The notes: generated from the letters alone by a model not told the origin. 64,000 nt of DNA from Io17-Chloro-G2 sp963663135 (GCA_963663135.2 CAXXRM010000005.1:1736001-1800000); one strand, 5' to 3'; positions 16,534 to 25,599 are shown, counted from the stretch's first letter. Made by a program: numbers and translations.

Positions 16534-17140
16534 GTTGCCTCAGTGGCATGGTTAAATTTTGTTTGCGTCCTTCGACAAGCTTCCTGCGACAAGCTTCGGG
16601 ATGCACGGCGGGAGGTTGTACCGGACAGGTGTTATGGTAGGGAGAGGTTTCACGGGTTGGGAACTGGCAAGTGTCAGGCGGGGTTGTCCCTAGTTCCTGT
16701 GAGACGGGGACGCCGCCGAGCAATCGCATTCTCCATCCGAACCCCTTTTCAACGCAGAGTTCACAGAGAATTACGCAGAGGGCAAGGGCCTTTATATTCT
16801 TCCCCGATATTTTCGTAGCAACGGGAGCCCAGAGCCCTGGTCATGCGCCAGGACGGTTATCCCAACCAAGACGCGCCGGGTGGACAGGCCAACGTCCTAC
16901 CTGGAACGTTCCTGCAGACCCGCATCAGGTTGGATGGTAGAAAGGGCTCTGGATTCCCACTGCGGTGAGAATGACGGTGGGTGGTGGGGTGGAGTTGATG
17001 ACAATTAAAAGGCCCTGCGCAGAGGACTTGGTTAGGCCAGAATATCTCTATGCCTCTGTGTTGGGAAAAAGCGAATTCGCAGCCCAGGTCACCGGGAGAG
17101 AGGGAGCGTGAAAAGGCCCGGGCTACGGGTCTGTCTCACG
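16534..17140. repeat. Gene-free stretch with dispersed repeats
   Basis: No gene is seen. It contains an ACGCAGAGTTCACAGAGA-type repeat (about 16752-16785; relative at 29579-29612), a CCCGATATTTTCGT element (16803-16826; relative at 27124-27147) and a REP-like copy (16940-16977). Confidence 0.55.
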
Positions 17141-17169
17141 TTGACTGGAAAGCGGCCCTGCCGTAAGCT
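17141..17169 (+). promoter_or_regulatory. Promoter of the MBL-fold hydrolase
   Basis: TTGACT, 17-nt spacer, TAAGCT, 40 nt before the start at 17210. The -35 is good and the -10 weak. Confidence 0.4.
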
Positions 17170-17209
17170 TCCGGGAAAGGTCCTGATTTGGACGCAAGGG
17201 AGGGTTGGC

Positions 17210-18037
17210 ATGAAACAGATCACCGGGAATGTTTTTGTGGAAACCCAGGTTCGCGGCTGCAACTTTGGATACGTAACCACGTCTGACGGCATCGTCATGA
17301 TCGACAGCCCGCAGCTTCCCAGCACGGCCATCCAACTTCAGGCTGAGTTGAAACCCAAGGGTCCCTTGCGGTACATCATCAACACCGAACCCCACGGAGA
17401 CCACTGGACCGGCAACGCCTATTTCGATGCGCCGGTGATAGCTCATGAGGGTGTAAGGTCTCGAATCCTGGATACGGACATGGAGCAGCACAAGGCCCGG
17501 GTGGGTTCATACGGTCCAGAGGAGCCGGCGCTGCTCGAGGGCTACGTGCCCAATCTTCCGGTGGTCACGTTCAAAAACGGCATGACTTTGCACGTTGGGG
17601 ACCACACATTTGAGATGATTCACATGCCCGGCCACACCCTGCATCAGGCGGCCATCCTGATCAAGGAAGAGGGCGTGGTTTTCACCAGCGACAACATTTT
17701 CCACAAGGTGCAGACGTGGCTGCAAGAAGCCAACCCGGACCTGTGGCTGGTCGCCCTGGAATCCCTTCGCCGGCTGGACGAACAAGTCTTTGTACCGGGC
17801 CACGGCGAGTTGTGCGACAAAGGGTACCTGGATGAACAGGGTGAATTCATCCAGGAATGGAAGGACTACGTTAAAGATGCGATCGATCGTGGGATGACCA
17901 AAGACGAGTCGGTGGCGAACCTCACCAAAATGACCGACCGCTATCCGATGGACGTGGGCCAGGACGGCATGGCCCCCGGCGTAATGAAAATGAACGCCGC
18001 CAACCTGTACAACTACCTAACGGGTACAACTGCCTAG
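17210..18037 (+). CDS. Metallo-beta-lactamase-fold hydrolase
   Basis: 275 aa; I chose ATG 17210 because GGGAGG lies 6 nt upstream, rather than the longer frame from 17108. The MBL fold is clear: NTEPHGDHWTGN (motif 2), HMPGHTLH (His), FTSDN (Asp) and VPGHGE (His). The first histidine of the canonical HxHxDH is replaced by Glu (TEPHGDH), so the first zinc site should be altered or only one metal bound. Substrate unknown. It stands between repeats and the convergent LLM cluster. Confidence 0.85.
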   Translation: MKQITGNVFVETQVRGCNFGYVTTSDGIVMIDSPQLPSTAIQLQAELKPKGPLRYIINTEPHGDHWTGNAYFDAPVIAHEGVRSRILDTDMEQHKARVGSYGPEEPALLEGYVPNLPVVTFKNGMTLHVGDHTFEMIHMPGHTLHQAAILIKEEGVVFTSDNIFHKVQTWLQEANPDLWLVALESLRRLDEQVFVPGHGELCDKGYLDEQGEFIQEWKDYVKDAIDRGMTKDESVANLTKMTDRYPMDVGQDGMAPGVMKMNAANLYNYLTGTTA

Positions 18038-18158
18038 CCGGAGTCAGGGCCTGAGCCGCCGCGCCGGAACTCACTCCAACCACCGGTCAGACCGGCGGCC
18101 GCCTGGCCTACACGAGACAATCCGTGCCTTCTGGGTTCCCTGTGCTCTCTGCAGTGAA

Positions 18159-19334
18159 TCACCGTAGCTGGGGTTGATACTCCTTCAGCGCCGGAATGAC
18201 TTCTTGGGTCATCAGGTCAATGGAGCGCATGGCAACCTCGTGGCTCATTGGTCCTTCCCGGCCCCACAAGACCATGTAGCCGGGATCGACTATGTCCATG
18301 ATGTGCTTCAGCTTGGCGATCACCGTGTCGGGATTACCGGTGACTATCTGGTAGGTTTCCTGGGCTTCCTGGTATTCCAGGCTGGGACCGCCGGGGGTAA
18401 CGTAGCGCGCGGACGCCCTTCTCTGTTGCCGCTGTCCTTGTTGCGCCTGCCGGGTGAGGTATCCGGGAGGCGCCTGCCAATGCCTGGGGGCAGTGCCGAA
18501 TGACGTCCCCTGCTGCCAGTAAAAGTTTTTGCCCTCCTCGTAGGCCTTTTCGTCGCTGTCGGCCACGTTTACCCGGATCGCATAACCCCGGTGCTCCGGG
18601 GTCGGGGTAAACCCTTCCTCGGCTGCGATCTTGTCGTATAGCTGATAAATCTCCTCGATCAAGTCCAGTGGCGGCGCGAGGGCAACGTAGGGATACTGGT
18701 GCCGCGCCGCCCAAGTCACCGACTCAGGGCTGGCCACCCCGGGAATCCAGATGGGAGGGTGGGGTTTCTGCAGCGGCAAAACCCAGGGGTTGACCACCCG
18801 GAAGTTATAGTGTTTGCCCTCCCAGCGGAAGGGACCGGGTGTGGTCCAGGCCTTTACGATGAGGTCGTGCGCCTCGTCAAACCTCTCCCGGTTGTGGACC
18901 GGATTGGTGTTGGTGGCCATGCTCTCCTGGCCGATGCCCCGAACGAACCCGCAAACCACCCGGCCCCCGGAGAGGATGTCGATCATGGCTATTTCTTCGG
19001 CCACCCGCAGCGGATTTTCGTGAATGGGCAGCACGTTCCCCAGAAAAACTATCTTGCCTTTCTTGGTAGTACGGGAGAGCGCCGAGCCAATGACGTTGAC
19101 CGAGGGCATCATGCACAGGGGATTGTTGTGATGCTCGTTGATCATCACACCGTCGAACCCGGATTCGGTGCAGTATTGAAGCTCTTCGAAGTACATCCCA
19201 TATAGTTCTGAGGCGCGTTCGGGATCGAACTGCTCGTTGGGAAACATCAGGTTGTTGTAACCCTGCTTGATCGCCCGATCTTGGGAGTAGGCGGTGTACC
19301 CCATCTCGGTGAAGAAATACACTTCTTTAAGCAT
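18159..19334 (-). CDS. LLM-class flavin-dependent monooxygenase, paralogue 1
   Basis: 391 aa; ATG 19334 follows GGAGG at 5 nt. The longer frame (to 19382) overlaps the promoter -10 and is rejected. The bacterial-luciferase-like TIM barrel is shown by FDGVMINEHHNN, GNVLPIHENPLRVAEEIAMIDILSGGRVVCGFVRG and PHPPIWIPGVASPE. These two-component monooxygenases use reduced FMN from a separate reductase. It is one of three close tandem paralogues (19661, 21180), each with its own promoter. Large families of these enzymes mark SAR202-type Chloroflexota, where attack on recalcitrant organics has been proposed; the substrate here is unknown. Confidence 0.88.
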   Translation of the reverse strand: MLKEVYFFTEMGYTAYSQDRAIKQGYNNLMFPNEQFDPERASELYGMYFEELQYCTESGFDGVMINEHHNNPLCMMPSVNVIGSALSRTTKKGKIVFLGNVLPIHENPLRVAEEIAMIDILSGGRVVCGFVRGIGQESMATNTNPVHNRERFDEAHDLIVKAWTTPGPFRWEGKHYNFRVVNPWVLPLQKPHPPIWIPGVASPESVTWAARHQYPYVALAPPLDLIEEIYQLYDKIAAEEGFTPTPEHRGYAIRVNVADSDEKAYEEGKNFYWQQGTSFGTAPRHWQAPPGYLTRQAQQGQRQQRRASARYVTPGGPSLEYQEAQETYQIVTGNPDTVIAKLKHIMDIVDPGYMVLWGREGPMSHEVAMRSIDLMTQEVIPALKEYQPQLR

Positions 19335-19381
19335 TTCGCCTCCAGGCAGCCGGCATGTGGTTGACCGTAGGAACCAACCCA

Positions 19382-19410
19382 AGTATGCGCATCCCCTGCC
19401 ACGGCGTCAA
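19382..19410 (-). promoter_or_regulatory. Promoter of LLM paralogue 1
   Basis: On the minus strand: TTGACG, 17-nt spacer, CATACT, about 48 nt before the start. Same design as the promoters of the other two LLM genes. Confidence 0.55.
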
Positions 19411-19595
19411 ATTTGCCAAGGTATGATTCGCCTTGCCGGGATGCTGATTTTTGTCGCCAAAGTCGGACTCCCCGCAAACACAATCTCCCTTGGGCTGCGG
19501 TTTGGGCGGAGACGCTCGGTCAACCAATAAATCGGCGTTGTCCGCCGGCGGACGGTACTCCGCAGCCGATTCCCGCGGGGCCAACAAGCCGGCAA

Positions 19596-19628
19596 CAAAA
19601 AGGGACCCCCGTTTCCCGGGGGTCCCTT
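19596..19628 (-). terminator. Intrinsic terminator of LLM paralogue 2
   Basis: Stem AAGGGACCCCC / GGGGGTCCCTT with a 7-nt loop, followed by TTTTTG on the minus strand, 33 nt after the stop codon. Confidence 0.8.
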
Positions 19629-19660
19629 CACTCACGGATATTTGAGCCTTTGGCTTGACT

Positions 19661-20842
19661 CTATCTGGCCCGTTCGGGGACGTATTCCTTCATGGCCGGG
19701 ATCACTTCCTGGCCCAGCAGGTCAATGCTTCGCATGGCCGTATCGTGGGACATCTGGCCTTCCCGGCCCCAGATAACCAGCCATGACGGGTCCACAATGT
19801 CCACGATTTTCTTGAGCTTTTCGATCACCGTGTCCGGGCTGCCGGTCACGATTTGAGAGGTTTCCTGGGCTTCTTCGTAACGGGCGTCAGCGCCGGCGGA
19901 GGTTACGTTTCTGCGCTCCACCACGCGGCGTTGGCCGCGGGCGGTCTGTTTGGCGGCCCTGGTGGAATAGCCCGGAGGCGACATCCAGTGCGGGTGGGAT
20001 ATGCCAAAGGACGTTCCAAGCTGCCAGTAGAAATGTTTGCCTTCCTCGTAGGCCCGCTCGTCGCTGTCGGACACGTTTACACGCACGACGTAACCGCGTT
20101 TATCAGCGTTGGGCTCGTGTCCGGCTTCTTTCGCGGTATTGTCGTACAGTTCGAACACGTCCTCGGCCAGGTCGATCGGAGGGGCGAGGGCAATGTACGG
20201 GTACCCGTGTTGAGCGGCCCACACGATGGTCTCCGGACTGGCGGTGCCGGGAATCCAGATGGGCGGGTGGGGTTTCTGCAGGGGGAGCATCCAGGGGTTG
20301 ACCACCCGGAAGTCGAAGTGCTTGCCCTCCCAGCGGAATGGGCCGGGGGTGGTCCATGTCTTGACAATCAAGTCGTGGGCTTCGTCATAGCGTTCCCGGT
20401 TAAAGAGCGGGTTGGTATTGGTGGCCATACTCTCCAAGCCGCCGCCGCGAACGAATCCGCTGATCAAACGGCCACCGGATATAACGTCGATCATGGCCAG
20501 TTCCTCGGCCAAACGCAGGGGGTTTTGGTGTACCGGCAGGATATTGCCCAGGAACACGATTTTGCCCTTCTTGGTCCACTTGGACATCACTGCACCGATG
20601 ACGTTGATCGAAGGCATCATGTTCAGCGGGTTGCTGTGATGCTCATTGAGCTGCACGCCGTCAAAGCCGCTTTCAGAGGCGTGCTGGAACTCGTCAAAGT
20701 ACATTCCATAGAGTTCGCTGGCTCTCTCGGCGCTGAAGTGCTTGTTGGAGAACAAAAGGTTACTGTATCCCGCTTCCTTAGCCTTGTCCTGGGGATACGC
20801 CGTGTACCCCATCTGGGTGAAGAAATAGACTTCTTTAACCAA
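19661..20842 (-). CDS. LLM-class flavin-dependent monooxygenase, paralogue 2
   Basis: 393 aa. Start TTG 20842 (then VKEVYFFTQMGYTAYPQDKAKEAG) is chosen because GGAGG lies 6 nt upstream and the neighbouring paralogue has the same arrangement. Luciferase-like barrel motifs are as in its neighbours (DGVQLNEHHSN, GNILPVHQNPLRLAEELAMIDVISGGRLISGFVRG). By eye it is closest to paralogue 3. It has its own promoter and terminator, so the three genes are separate units rather than one operon. Confidence 0.88.
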   Translation of the reverse strand: MVKEVYFFTQMGYTAYPQDKAKEAGYSNLLFSNKHFSAERASELYGMYFDEFQHASESGFDGVQLNEHHSNPLNMMPSINVIGAVMSKWTKKGKIVFLGNILPVHQNPLRLAEELAMIDVISGGRLISGFVRGGGLESMATNTNPLFNRERYDEAHDLIVKTWTTPGPFRWEGKHFDFRVVNPWMLPLQKPHPPIWIPGTASPETIVWAAQHGYPYIALAPPIDLAEDVFELYDNTAKEAGHEPNADKRGYVVRVNVSDSDERAYEEGKHFYWQLGTSFGISHPHWMSPPGYSTRAAKQTARGQRRVVERRNVTSAGADARYEEAQETSQIVTGSPDTVIEKLKKIVDIVDPSWLVIWGREGQMSHDTAMRSIDLLGQEVIPAMKEYVPERAR

Positions 20843-20891
20843 AACCGGCCTCCAGACCGCCGCGTCGGCCAAAATTTTCCAAGTTGGGGCA

Positions 20892-20920
20892 AGTATAGGC
20901 GGTTACCTTGGCCCAGTCAA
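20892..20920 (-). promoter_or_regulatory. Promoter of LLM paralogue 2
   Basis: On the minus strand: TTGACT, 17-nt spacer, TATACT, about 50 nt before the start. Confidence 0.65.
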
Positions 20921-21077
20921 TTTAACAATCCAGGTTCGTGGGCGTTTCCAGCGGCAGTCAGGCACGGAAACCACCTGATCTCGTCCGGGAGAATTGTCCT
21001 CCCGCGCCTGTGAATTGGACGGACTGCCAATGGGATCTGGCCCCTATGGTAATGATTGGCACACTTACCCGGCATCA

Positions 21078-21110
21078 TAAACAAACGCCCCCTCGATTGA
21101 AGGGGGCGTT
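21078..21110 (-). terminator. Intrinsic terminator of LLM paralogue 3
   Basis: Stem AACGCCCCC / GGGGGCGTT with a 9-nt loop, then TGTTTATG on the minus strand, about 70 nt after the stop codon. Confidence 0.7.
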
Positions 21111-21179
21111 GCGACGTTACGGGTTGAATTATCAGGGAAGGGGAGCCAGTCCAAGATTCCAGGACCGGCGCCCGCGGAT

Positions 21180-22367
21180 TTACCGCGCCCGCTCAGGCAC
21201 GTACTCCTTAATTGCCGGTATTACCTCTTGGCCCAACAAGTCAATGCTGCGCATGGCCGCTTTGTGGGACATATTGCCTTCCCGGCCCCAAAGGACCAGC
21301 CAGGCGGGGTCTACGATGTCGCAAATCTTCTTCAGTTTTTCTATCACCGTATCAGGGTTGCCGGTGATGATCTGGGTGGTGGCATGCGCCTCTTCGTAGG
21401 CCACATCGGAGCCGCCGGGCGGCACTGCGGCCCGTCGTTCGGTAGCCATTCGCCGGGCCCGGGCGGTTTGAGTAGCCGCTCGGGTGGAATAACCCGGAGG
21501 AGACATGTGGTGAGGCACCGCGATGCCGAAGGATGAGCCTAACTGCCAGTAAAAGTGGCGGCCCTGTTCGTATGACTCCTCGTCGGTATCGGCCACGTTC
21601 ACCCGGACGACATATCCCCGGTGCTCGGAGGTGGGTTCATACCCCGCCTCCCGTGCGGTGCGGTGGTATAGATCGAAGACGTCCTCCGCAAGTTCCAGCG
21701 GCGGGGCCAGAGCGATATACGGATACCCATGTTCCGCAGCCCAGATGACGGTTTCCGGGCTGGTGGTTCCGGGGATCCAAATCGGCGGATGCGGCTTCTG
21801 AAGCGGCAGCATCCAGGGATTCACCACCCTGAGGTTGAAATGCTTTCCTTCCCACCGGAAGGGTCCCGGGGTGGTCCAAGCCTTGACGATGAGGTCGTGG
21901 GCTTCGTCGTACCGCTCCCGGTTGTGGAGCGGACTGACGTTGTTGGCCAGGCTCTCCATGCCGATGCCCCGGACGAAGCCGCTGACCAGGCGTCCACCGG
22001 AGATGAGGTCGATCATGGCCAATTCTTCGGCCAGCCTCACGGGGTTCTCGTGAATCGGCAAGATGTTGCCCAGAAAAACAATTCTCCCCTTCTTGGTCCA
22101 CTTCGCCATTGCCGAGCCGATCACATTGACCGAAGGCATCATGTTCAAGGGGTTGCTGTGGTGTTCGTTGAGTTGGATGCCATCGAAACCTGGGGTCTCG
22201 GACGCATGCTGAAACTCGTCGAAGTACATCCCGTAGAGTTCGTTCGCCCGTTTCGAGTCGAAATGCTCGTTGGAGAACAGCAGGTTACTGTAGCCGGCCT
22301 CCTTGGCTTTGTCCTGAGGATAAGCCGTGTATCCCATCTGAGTGAAGAAAAAGGCCTCTTTGACCAA
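21180..22367 (-). CDS. LLM-class flavin-dependent monooxygenase, paralogue 3
   Basis: 395 aa. TTG 22367 follows GGAGG at 6 nt. The longer frame starting at 22433 would begin upstream of the promoter's -10 (22423-22428) and cannot be right. Motifs are as in the paralogues; the DNA-level likeness to paralogue 2 is high and suggests a recent duplication. A one-residue insertion (ETPGFDG) distinguishes it. It is transcribed divergently from the tmRNA gene. Confidence 0.88.
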   Translation of the reverse strand: MVKEAFFFTQMGYTAYPQDKAKEAGYSNLLFSNEHFDSKRANELYGMYFDEFQHASETPGFDGIQLNEHHSNPLNMMPSVNVIGSAMAKWTKKGRIVFLGNILPIHENPVRLAEELAMIDLISGGRLVSGFVRGIGMESLANNVSPLHNRERYDEAHDLIVKAWTTPGPFRWEGKHFNLRVVNPWMLPLQKPHPPIWIPGTTSPETVIWAAEHGYPYIALAPPLELAEDVFDLYHRTAREAGYEPTSEHRGYVVRVNVADTDEESYEQGRHFYWQLGSSFGIAVPHHMSPPGYSTRAATQTARARRMATERRAAVPPGGSDVAYEEAHATTQIITGNPDTVIEKLKKICDIVDPAWLVLWGREGNMSHKAAMRSIDLLGQEVIPAIKEYVPERAR

Positions 22368-22422
22368 AACAGCCTCCGTAACGGCAACCAAGTCGAATGC
22401 CGAATGATATTGGCGCGGCCTT

Positions 22423-22451
22423 AGTATATTCACGGAGACCCATCAGGTCAA
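22423..22451 (-). promoter_or_regulatory. Promoter of LLM paralogue 3
   Basis: On the minus strand: TTGACC, 17-nt spacer, TATACT, about 55 nt before the start. It lies back to back with the tmRNA promoter. Confidence 0.7.
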
Positions 22452-22464
22452 TTTCCGGAGGCCC

Positions 22465-22494
22465 TTGACCCTGAAAGGTCGGTGTGGGAAAATT
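22465..22494 (+). promoter_or_regulatory. Promoter of tmRNA
   Basis: TTGACC, 17-18-nt spacer, AAAATT (weak -10), placing the start site at about the first base of the tmRNA (22502). Confidence 0.4.
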
Positions 22495-22501
22495 GGTTTA
22501 T

Positions 22502-22858
22502 GGGGACGCGTGGCTTCGACAGGAGCGTTTCGTGTCGGATTGCAAGCCGAGGGTGTCATCGACCTCGTTAAACAGGGTGGCAGCCATTAACTGGCGAACG
22601 TGAATTTGCTCTAGCCGCCTAAACGACGGCTACGTCTGCTCTCCTCTATTCCCGGAAGGGGGGATGCGGGCGCCAAAAGTCCGGGATGCAGGCGCTGCAA
22701 TGTCGATAATAGGCGCCTAAAGACAAATCGGCTGGTCAGCGGGGGATTCCGTCGGTGGAAGCCTCCTCTGGCGAGACACAAACCGCCGAACAAGCTTGTA
22801 GTACATCCGCTCATGGGGCCTTCTGGACGGGGAGTTCGACTCTCCCCCGTCTCCACCA
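22502..22858 (+). ncRNA. ssrA: tmRNA (transfer-messenger RNA), one-piece
   Basis: The 5' end GGGGACGCGTGGCTTCGACA and the 3' end GGGAGTTCGACTCTCCC...CGTCTCCACCA form the tRNA-like half (acceptor GGGGACG with CGTCTCC, T-arm with TTCGACT, CCA encoded). The tag frame at 22593-22622 reads GEREFALAA then TAA. The resume codon is GGC (Gly), an unusual choice that matches the GER-type tag I recall from Dehalococcoides. It rescues ribosomes stalled on broken mRNA, with SmpB. The 3' end is a common phage integration site. Confidence 0.92.
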
Positions 22859-22876
22859 TTCCGCTCTAAATGTTCC

Positions 22877-23113
22877 CTAGAACCATCTAACCAAGATGTC
22901 CACGTCGCCCCTTTCCGACGTCGCCAGAATAGGCAGTAGTAAGTTCTTCTTCGCCGTTAACCCAATCGCTTCCCGCTTCTTTACGTCCGCATGCATACCT
23001 TGCAGCTTAGACCGTACCAATCGGTTGTGCCGCGCCACCAACGAAGACCGCCAGATTTCCCCGAAGTCGCTGAAGGACCGGCAGGCCTCTGGCGTATCAT
23101 CAAATTCCGGCAC
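22877..23113 (-). CDS. Hypothetical small protein next to the tmRNA 3' end
   Basis: 78 aa from GTG 23113; no clear ribosome binding site. The product (FGEIWRSSLVARHNRLVRSKLQG ... KNLLLPILATSERGDVDILVRWF) has normal composition with many basic residues. It ends 19 bp beyond the tmRNA 3' end. It could be the rest of an element once integrated there. No family recognised. Confidence 0.35.
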   Translation of the reverse strand: MPEFDDTPEACRSFSDFGEIWRSSLVARHNRLVRSKLQGMHADVKKREAIGLTAKKNLLLPILATSERGDVDILVRWF

Positions 23114-23177
23114 ATCGACATTGACAACGCTGCTTCAGATTCTTCTCTCGTATCCTTGAATCTTGGGACAAATTTAT

Positions 23178-23213
23178 AGCCGCCGCCTGGCTGGGTCCAG
23201 CCAGGCGGCGGCT
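23178..23213. terminator. Strong palindromic hairpin, probable terminator
   Basis: A perfect 17-bp inverted repeat (AGCCGCCGCCTGGCTGG and complement) with a 2-nt loop lies between the NHL gene's 3' end and the small ORF before it. T-rich flanks are short. Confidence 0.5.
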
Positions 23214-23261
23214 TGTGTGGTTTACTGGTTTGGCCCCGAATTCAGGGCAAGGGTTGCGGGG

Positions 23262-24296
23262 TTAGAGGGGGTCCCCTGAGAAAATTGCGGACTGCCTTCG
23301 GAAGACCTGCACCCGGTGGCGGGCGCACTCAACGACGAATACCCGGTCCTCGTCGTCAACCTCTACGGCTATTGGGCCATGGAATCGTCCTTCCCGCTCC
23401 TCCAGGTTCTGGGCCTTGATTCTTCCCCGCTGGGTCACCGGGTCAATGTCGACCCGTTCCTGCGCCCACCTGGAAAGCGTCGCTTGGCCGGTCAACTGGG
23501 TGATGAAGCCGCCCTCGGGGCTAAACACCTGTACGCGGTCATTCTTGAAGTCGGCGACGTAAATGGTGCCGTCCCGCTGCACTGCGATTCCGGTTGGGCG
23601 GTTGAACTCTCCGTCACCCTGGCCCGAAGAGCCAAACTTCATCAGGAAGCGGCCATCCGCAGTAAACTTCTGGATCCGGTCGTTGCGCCAGTCGGCCACG
23701 TACACGTCGCCGTTTCCGTCGATCTCCATGCCCCAGGGGTAATTGAACTCTCCGTCGCTGCTGCCACTCCGGCCCCAATTGAACAAGAACTTGCCATCTT
23801 TGGAGAACACCTGCACCCGGTGGTTGTAGCTGTCCACCACGTAGAGGTTGTCGTCCTGACCAAAAGCAAGGGCGGACGGGCGGTTGATTTCCCCGTCGCC
23901 GTCCCCCAGGGTTCCCCACTGCCTTATCCAGCCGCCGTCCTTATTATGGACGGAGATGCGGTTCAGCCACTCGTCGGACACGTAGGTGTTGCCTTCCCCG
24001 TCGACAGCCACCGACGTCGGCCACATGAACGTGCCGTTAGGGGCGGACGCGTCCGCTTCTTCCGGCGGAATCTTCTGGCCGTACTCCGCGACCAACTGCT
24101 CGTCGGGTGTGAACACGGTAACCCGCTTGCAGGGGAAGAAGGCCGGGGTCTCAGTGCCGCGGCTCAACACGTAAAACAGGTTATTCTGGTCCCGGGTGAT
24201 AGCCACCGGGTTAAAGAAGCCGTTCCCGCTGCGCACTTCCTGACGGCCAATGGTATGGCTGTATTGAAATGTCACCGGCGCAATTTCCGTAACCAT
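23262..24296 (-). CDS. NHL-repeat beta-propeller protein (first set)
   Basis: 344 aa from ATG 24296. At least five NHL repeats follow the pattern GxFxxPxGIAVD...YVADxxNxRVQVF (about 60-340), for example FNRPTGIAVQRDGTIYVADFKNDRVQVF; this makes a six-bladed propeller. No signal peptide is visible. It follows the DUF1501 and DUF1800 genes in the same direction, and the same trio recurs at 45921-49615, so the three proteins probably act together. The propeller likely binds a partner or a polymer; no enzymatic residues are apparent. Confidence 0.85.
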   Translation of the reverse strand: MVTEIAPVTFQYSHTIGRQEVRSGNGFFNPVAITRDQNNLFYVLSRGTETPAFFPCKRVTVFTPDEQLVAEYGQKIPPEEADASAPNGTFMWPTSVAVDGEGNTYVSDEWLNRISVHNKDGGWIRQWGTLGDGDGEINRPSALAFGQDDNLYVVDSYNHRVQVFSKDGKFLFNWGRSGSSDGEFNYPWGMEIDGNGDVYVADWRNDRIQKFTADGRFLMKFGSSGQGDGEFNRPTGIAVQRDGTIYVADFKNDRVQVFSPEGGFITQLTGQATLSRWAQERVDIDPVTQRGRIKAQNLEEREGRFHGPIAVEVDDEDRVFVVECARHRVQVFRRQSAIFSGDPL

Positions 24297-24387
24297 ACTG
24301 CCTCACGCGGCTGCCCGGTCAATTCTCCAGCTATTCGATTGGGAACCGGGGCAACCGCTCTATTTAAATCGCAATTCTAGCTGCCAG

Positions 24388-25524
24388 TTACTTGATAAAG
24401 TCGAACTGTTCGAAGGGCCCTTTCAGGATTTCCTGAGCGTCGAGACCCATCCACCGGTCCAGCAGGGTGGCGTAGGTGCTGCGGAAGTCGTTGTTCCACT
24501 GCAAGTCGCCTTCGTCCAGCTTGTCTCTCTCCAGGGACGGGTACTCTCCGTAGAGACCGCCCTTGACCGCGTCGCCCATCACGAACGCCACGCTGCCCGA
24601 GCCGTGATCGGTGCCTGAGCCGTTCTCCTGAACCCGCCGGCCAAACTCGGTGAACATCAGGATAACCACTTCTTCGTTGGCGTTGTGCTCTTTCAGGTCC
24701 TGGTAGAAGTCGCTGACCGCGTTGGACACATCGGACCAGAGCTTGGGGAAAGCGGTCGACTGGTTGGCGTGGGTATCGAATGCGCCGGGGTTGAGCCCGG
24801 TGTACAGGATACGGGTCCCGAAATCGGCCAGGTGAACCTGGGCAATGTTCTTGACCCACTGCGAGAACTGGTCGCCGTTGTATTCCACATGAGAGGAATA
24901 CACCTGCGGGGCGGTGCTGAGGATGTCGGCCCCCTTCAAGGCGTCCAGGCCGGTCTGGGACAGGTACTCATTAGCCACGCCGCTGCCTACCATAGGGGAG
25001 TACATTCGCGCGAAGATGTCCAAGGCTTGGGAGCGCTGGTCTTCCCCATCAATTCCAGTCAACACGCCGTAGGTCTCCAGGCTGCCGACTGACGCCACCG
25101 AGACTCCCGGCATGGCGAGGGCCCGGGGCAGACCGCGTCCGAAGTTCACCGCAGTCAGCACATTTTCCTTCTGCGGGTCCAACTCCTCGATGGCCCGGCC
25201 CAGCCAGCCTTCGGTGGCCATCTTGGCCGGCTCCGCGGTATGCCAGATGTCCATGGAACGGAAGTGGGAGCGAATCGGGTTGGGGTACCCGATGCCCTGG
25301 ATTACCGCAACTTTGCCCTGGTCGTATAAATCCTTGATCGGGGCCATGGCGGGGTGAAACCCCACCTTGTCATCGATGGCCAGAACCTGCTCGGGCTCTA
25401 CCTTCAACTCGGCCCGGTAGTCCGAGTAGTGGGGGTCGTTGTAGGGGATGACGGTGTTCAAGGCGTCGTAGGCGCCCGACATTTGCAAAACCACCAACAC
25501 CGGGTCTTTCTTATTAGAGGTCAC
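24388..25524 (-). CDS. DUF1501 family protein (first set)
   Basis: 378 aa; GTG 25524 follows AGGAGG. DUF1501 proteins share the alkaline-phosphatase/sulfatase-like fold. Visible motifs are LQMSGAYDALNTVIPYND, SHFRSMDIWHTAEP, FDTHANQ and FTEFGRRVQENGSGTDHGSGS, of which the last two carry conserved His/Asp residues likely to bind metal. The family is nearly always encoded beside DUF1800, as here (75 bp). No Tat or Sec signal is seen. The biochemical role of the family is not established. Confidence 0.9.
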   Translation of the reverse strand: MTSNKKDPVLVVLQMSGAYDALNTVIPYNDPHYSDYRAELKVEPEQVLAIDDKVGFHPAMAPIKDLYDQGKVAVIQGIGYPNPIRSHFRSMDIWHTAEPAKMATEGWLGRAIEELDPQKENVLTAVNFGRGLPRALAMPGVSVASVGSLETYGVLTGIDGEDQRSQALDIFARMYSPMVGSGVANEYLSQTGLDALKGADILSTAPQVYSSHVEYNGDQFSQWVKNIAQVHLADFGTRILYTGLNPGAFDTHANQSTAFPKLWSDVSNAVSDFYQDLKEHNANEEVVILMFTEFGRRVQENGSGTDHGSGSVAFVMGDAVKGGLYGEYPSLERDKLDEGDLQWNNDFRSTYATLLDRWMGLDAQEILKGPFEQFDFIK

Positions 25525-25599
25525 GATTTCCTCCTATTTTTTTGGTGACTGGATTCTCAGGCGTTCAGACCGGGTCATGCGAATGATCACAAGATTGGT

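Noticed and set aside
19853..21013. 386-codon frame opposite LLM paralogue 2
   Set aside because: A shadow of a conserved coding sequence; the equivalent frame in paralogue 3 has the same artefactual look.
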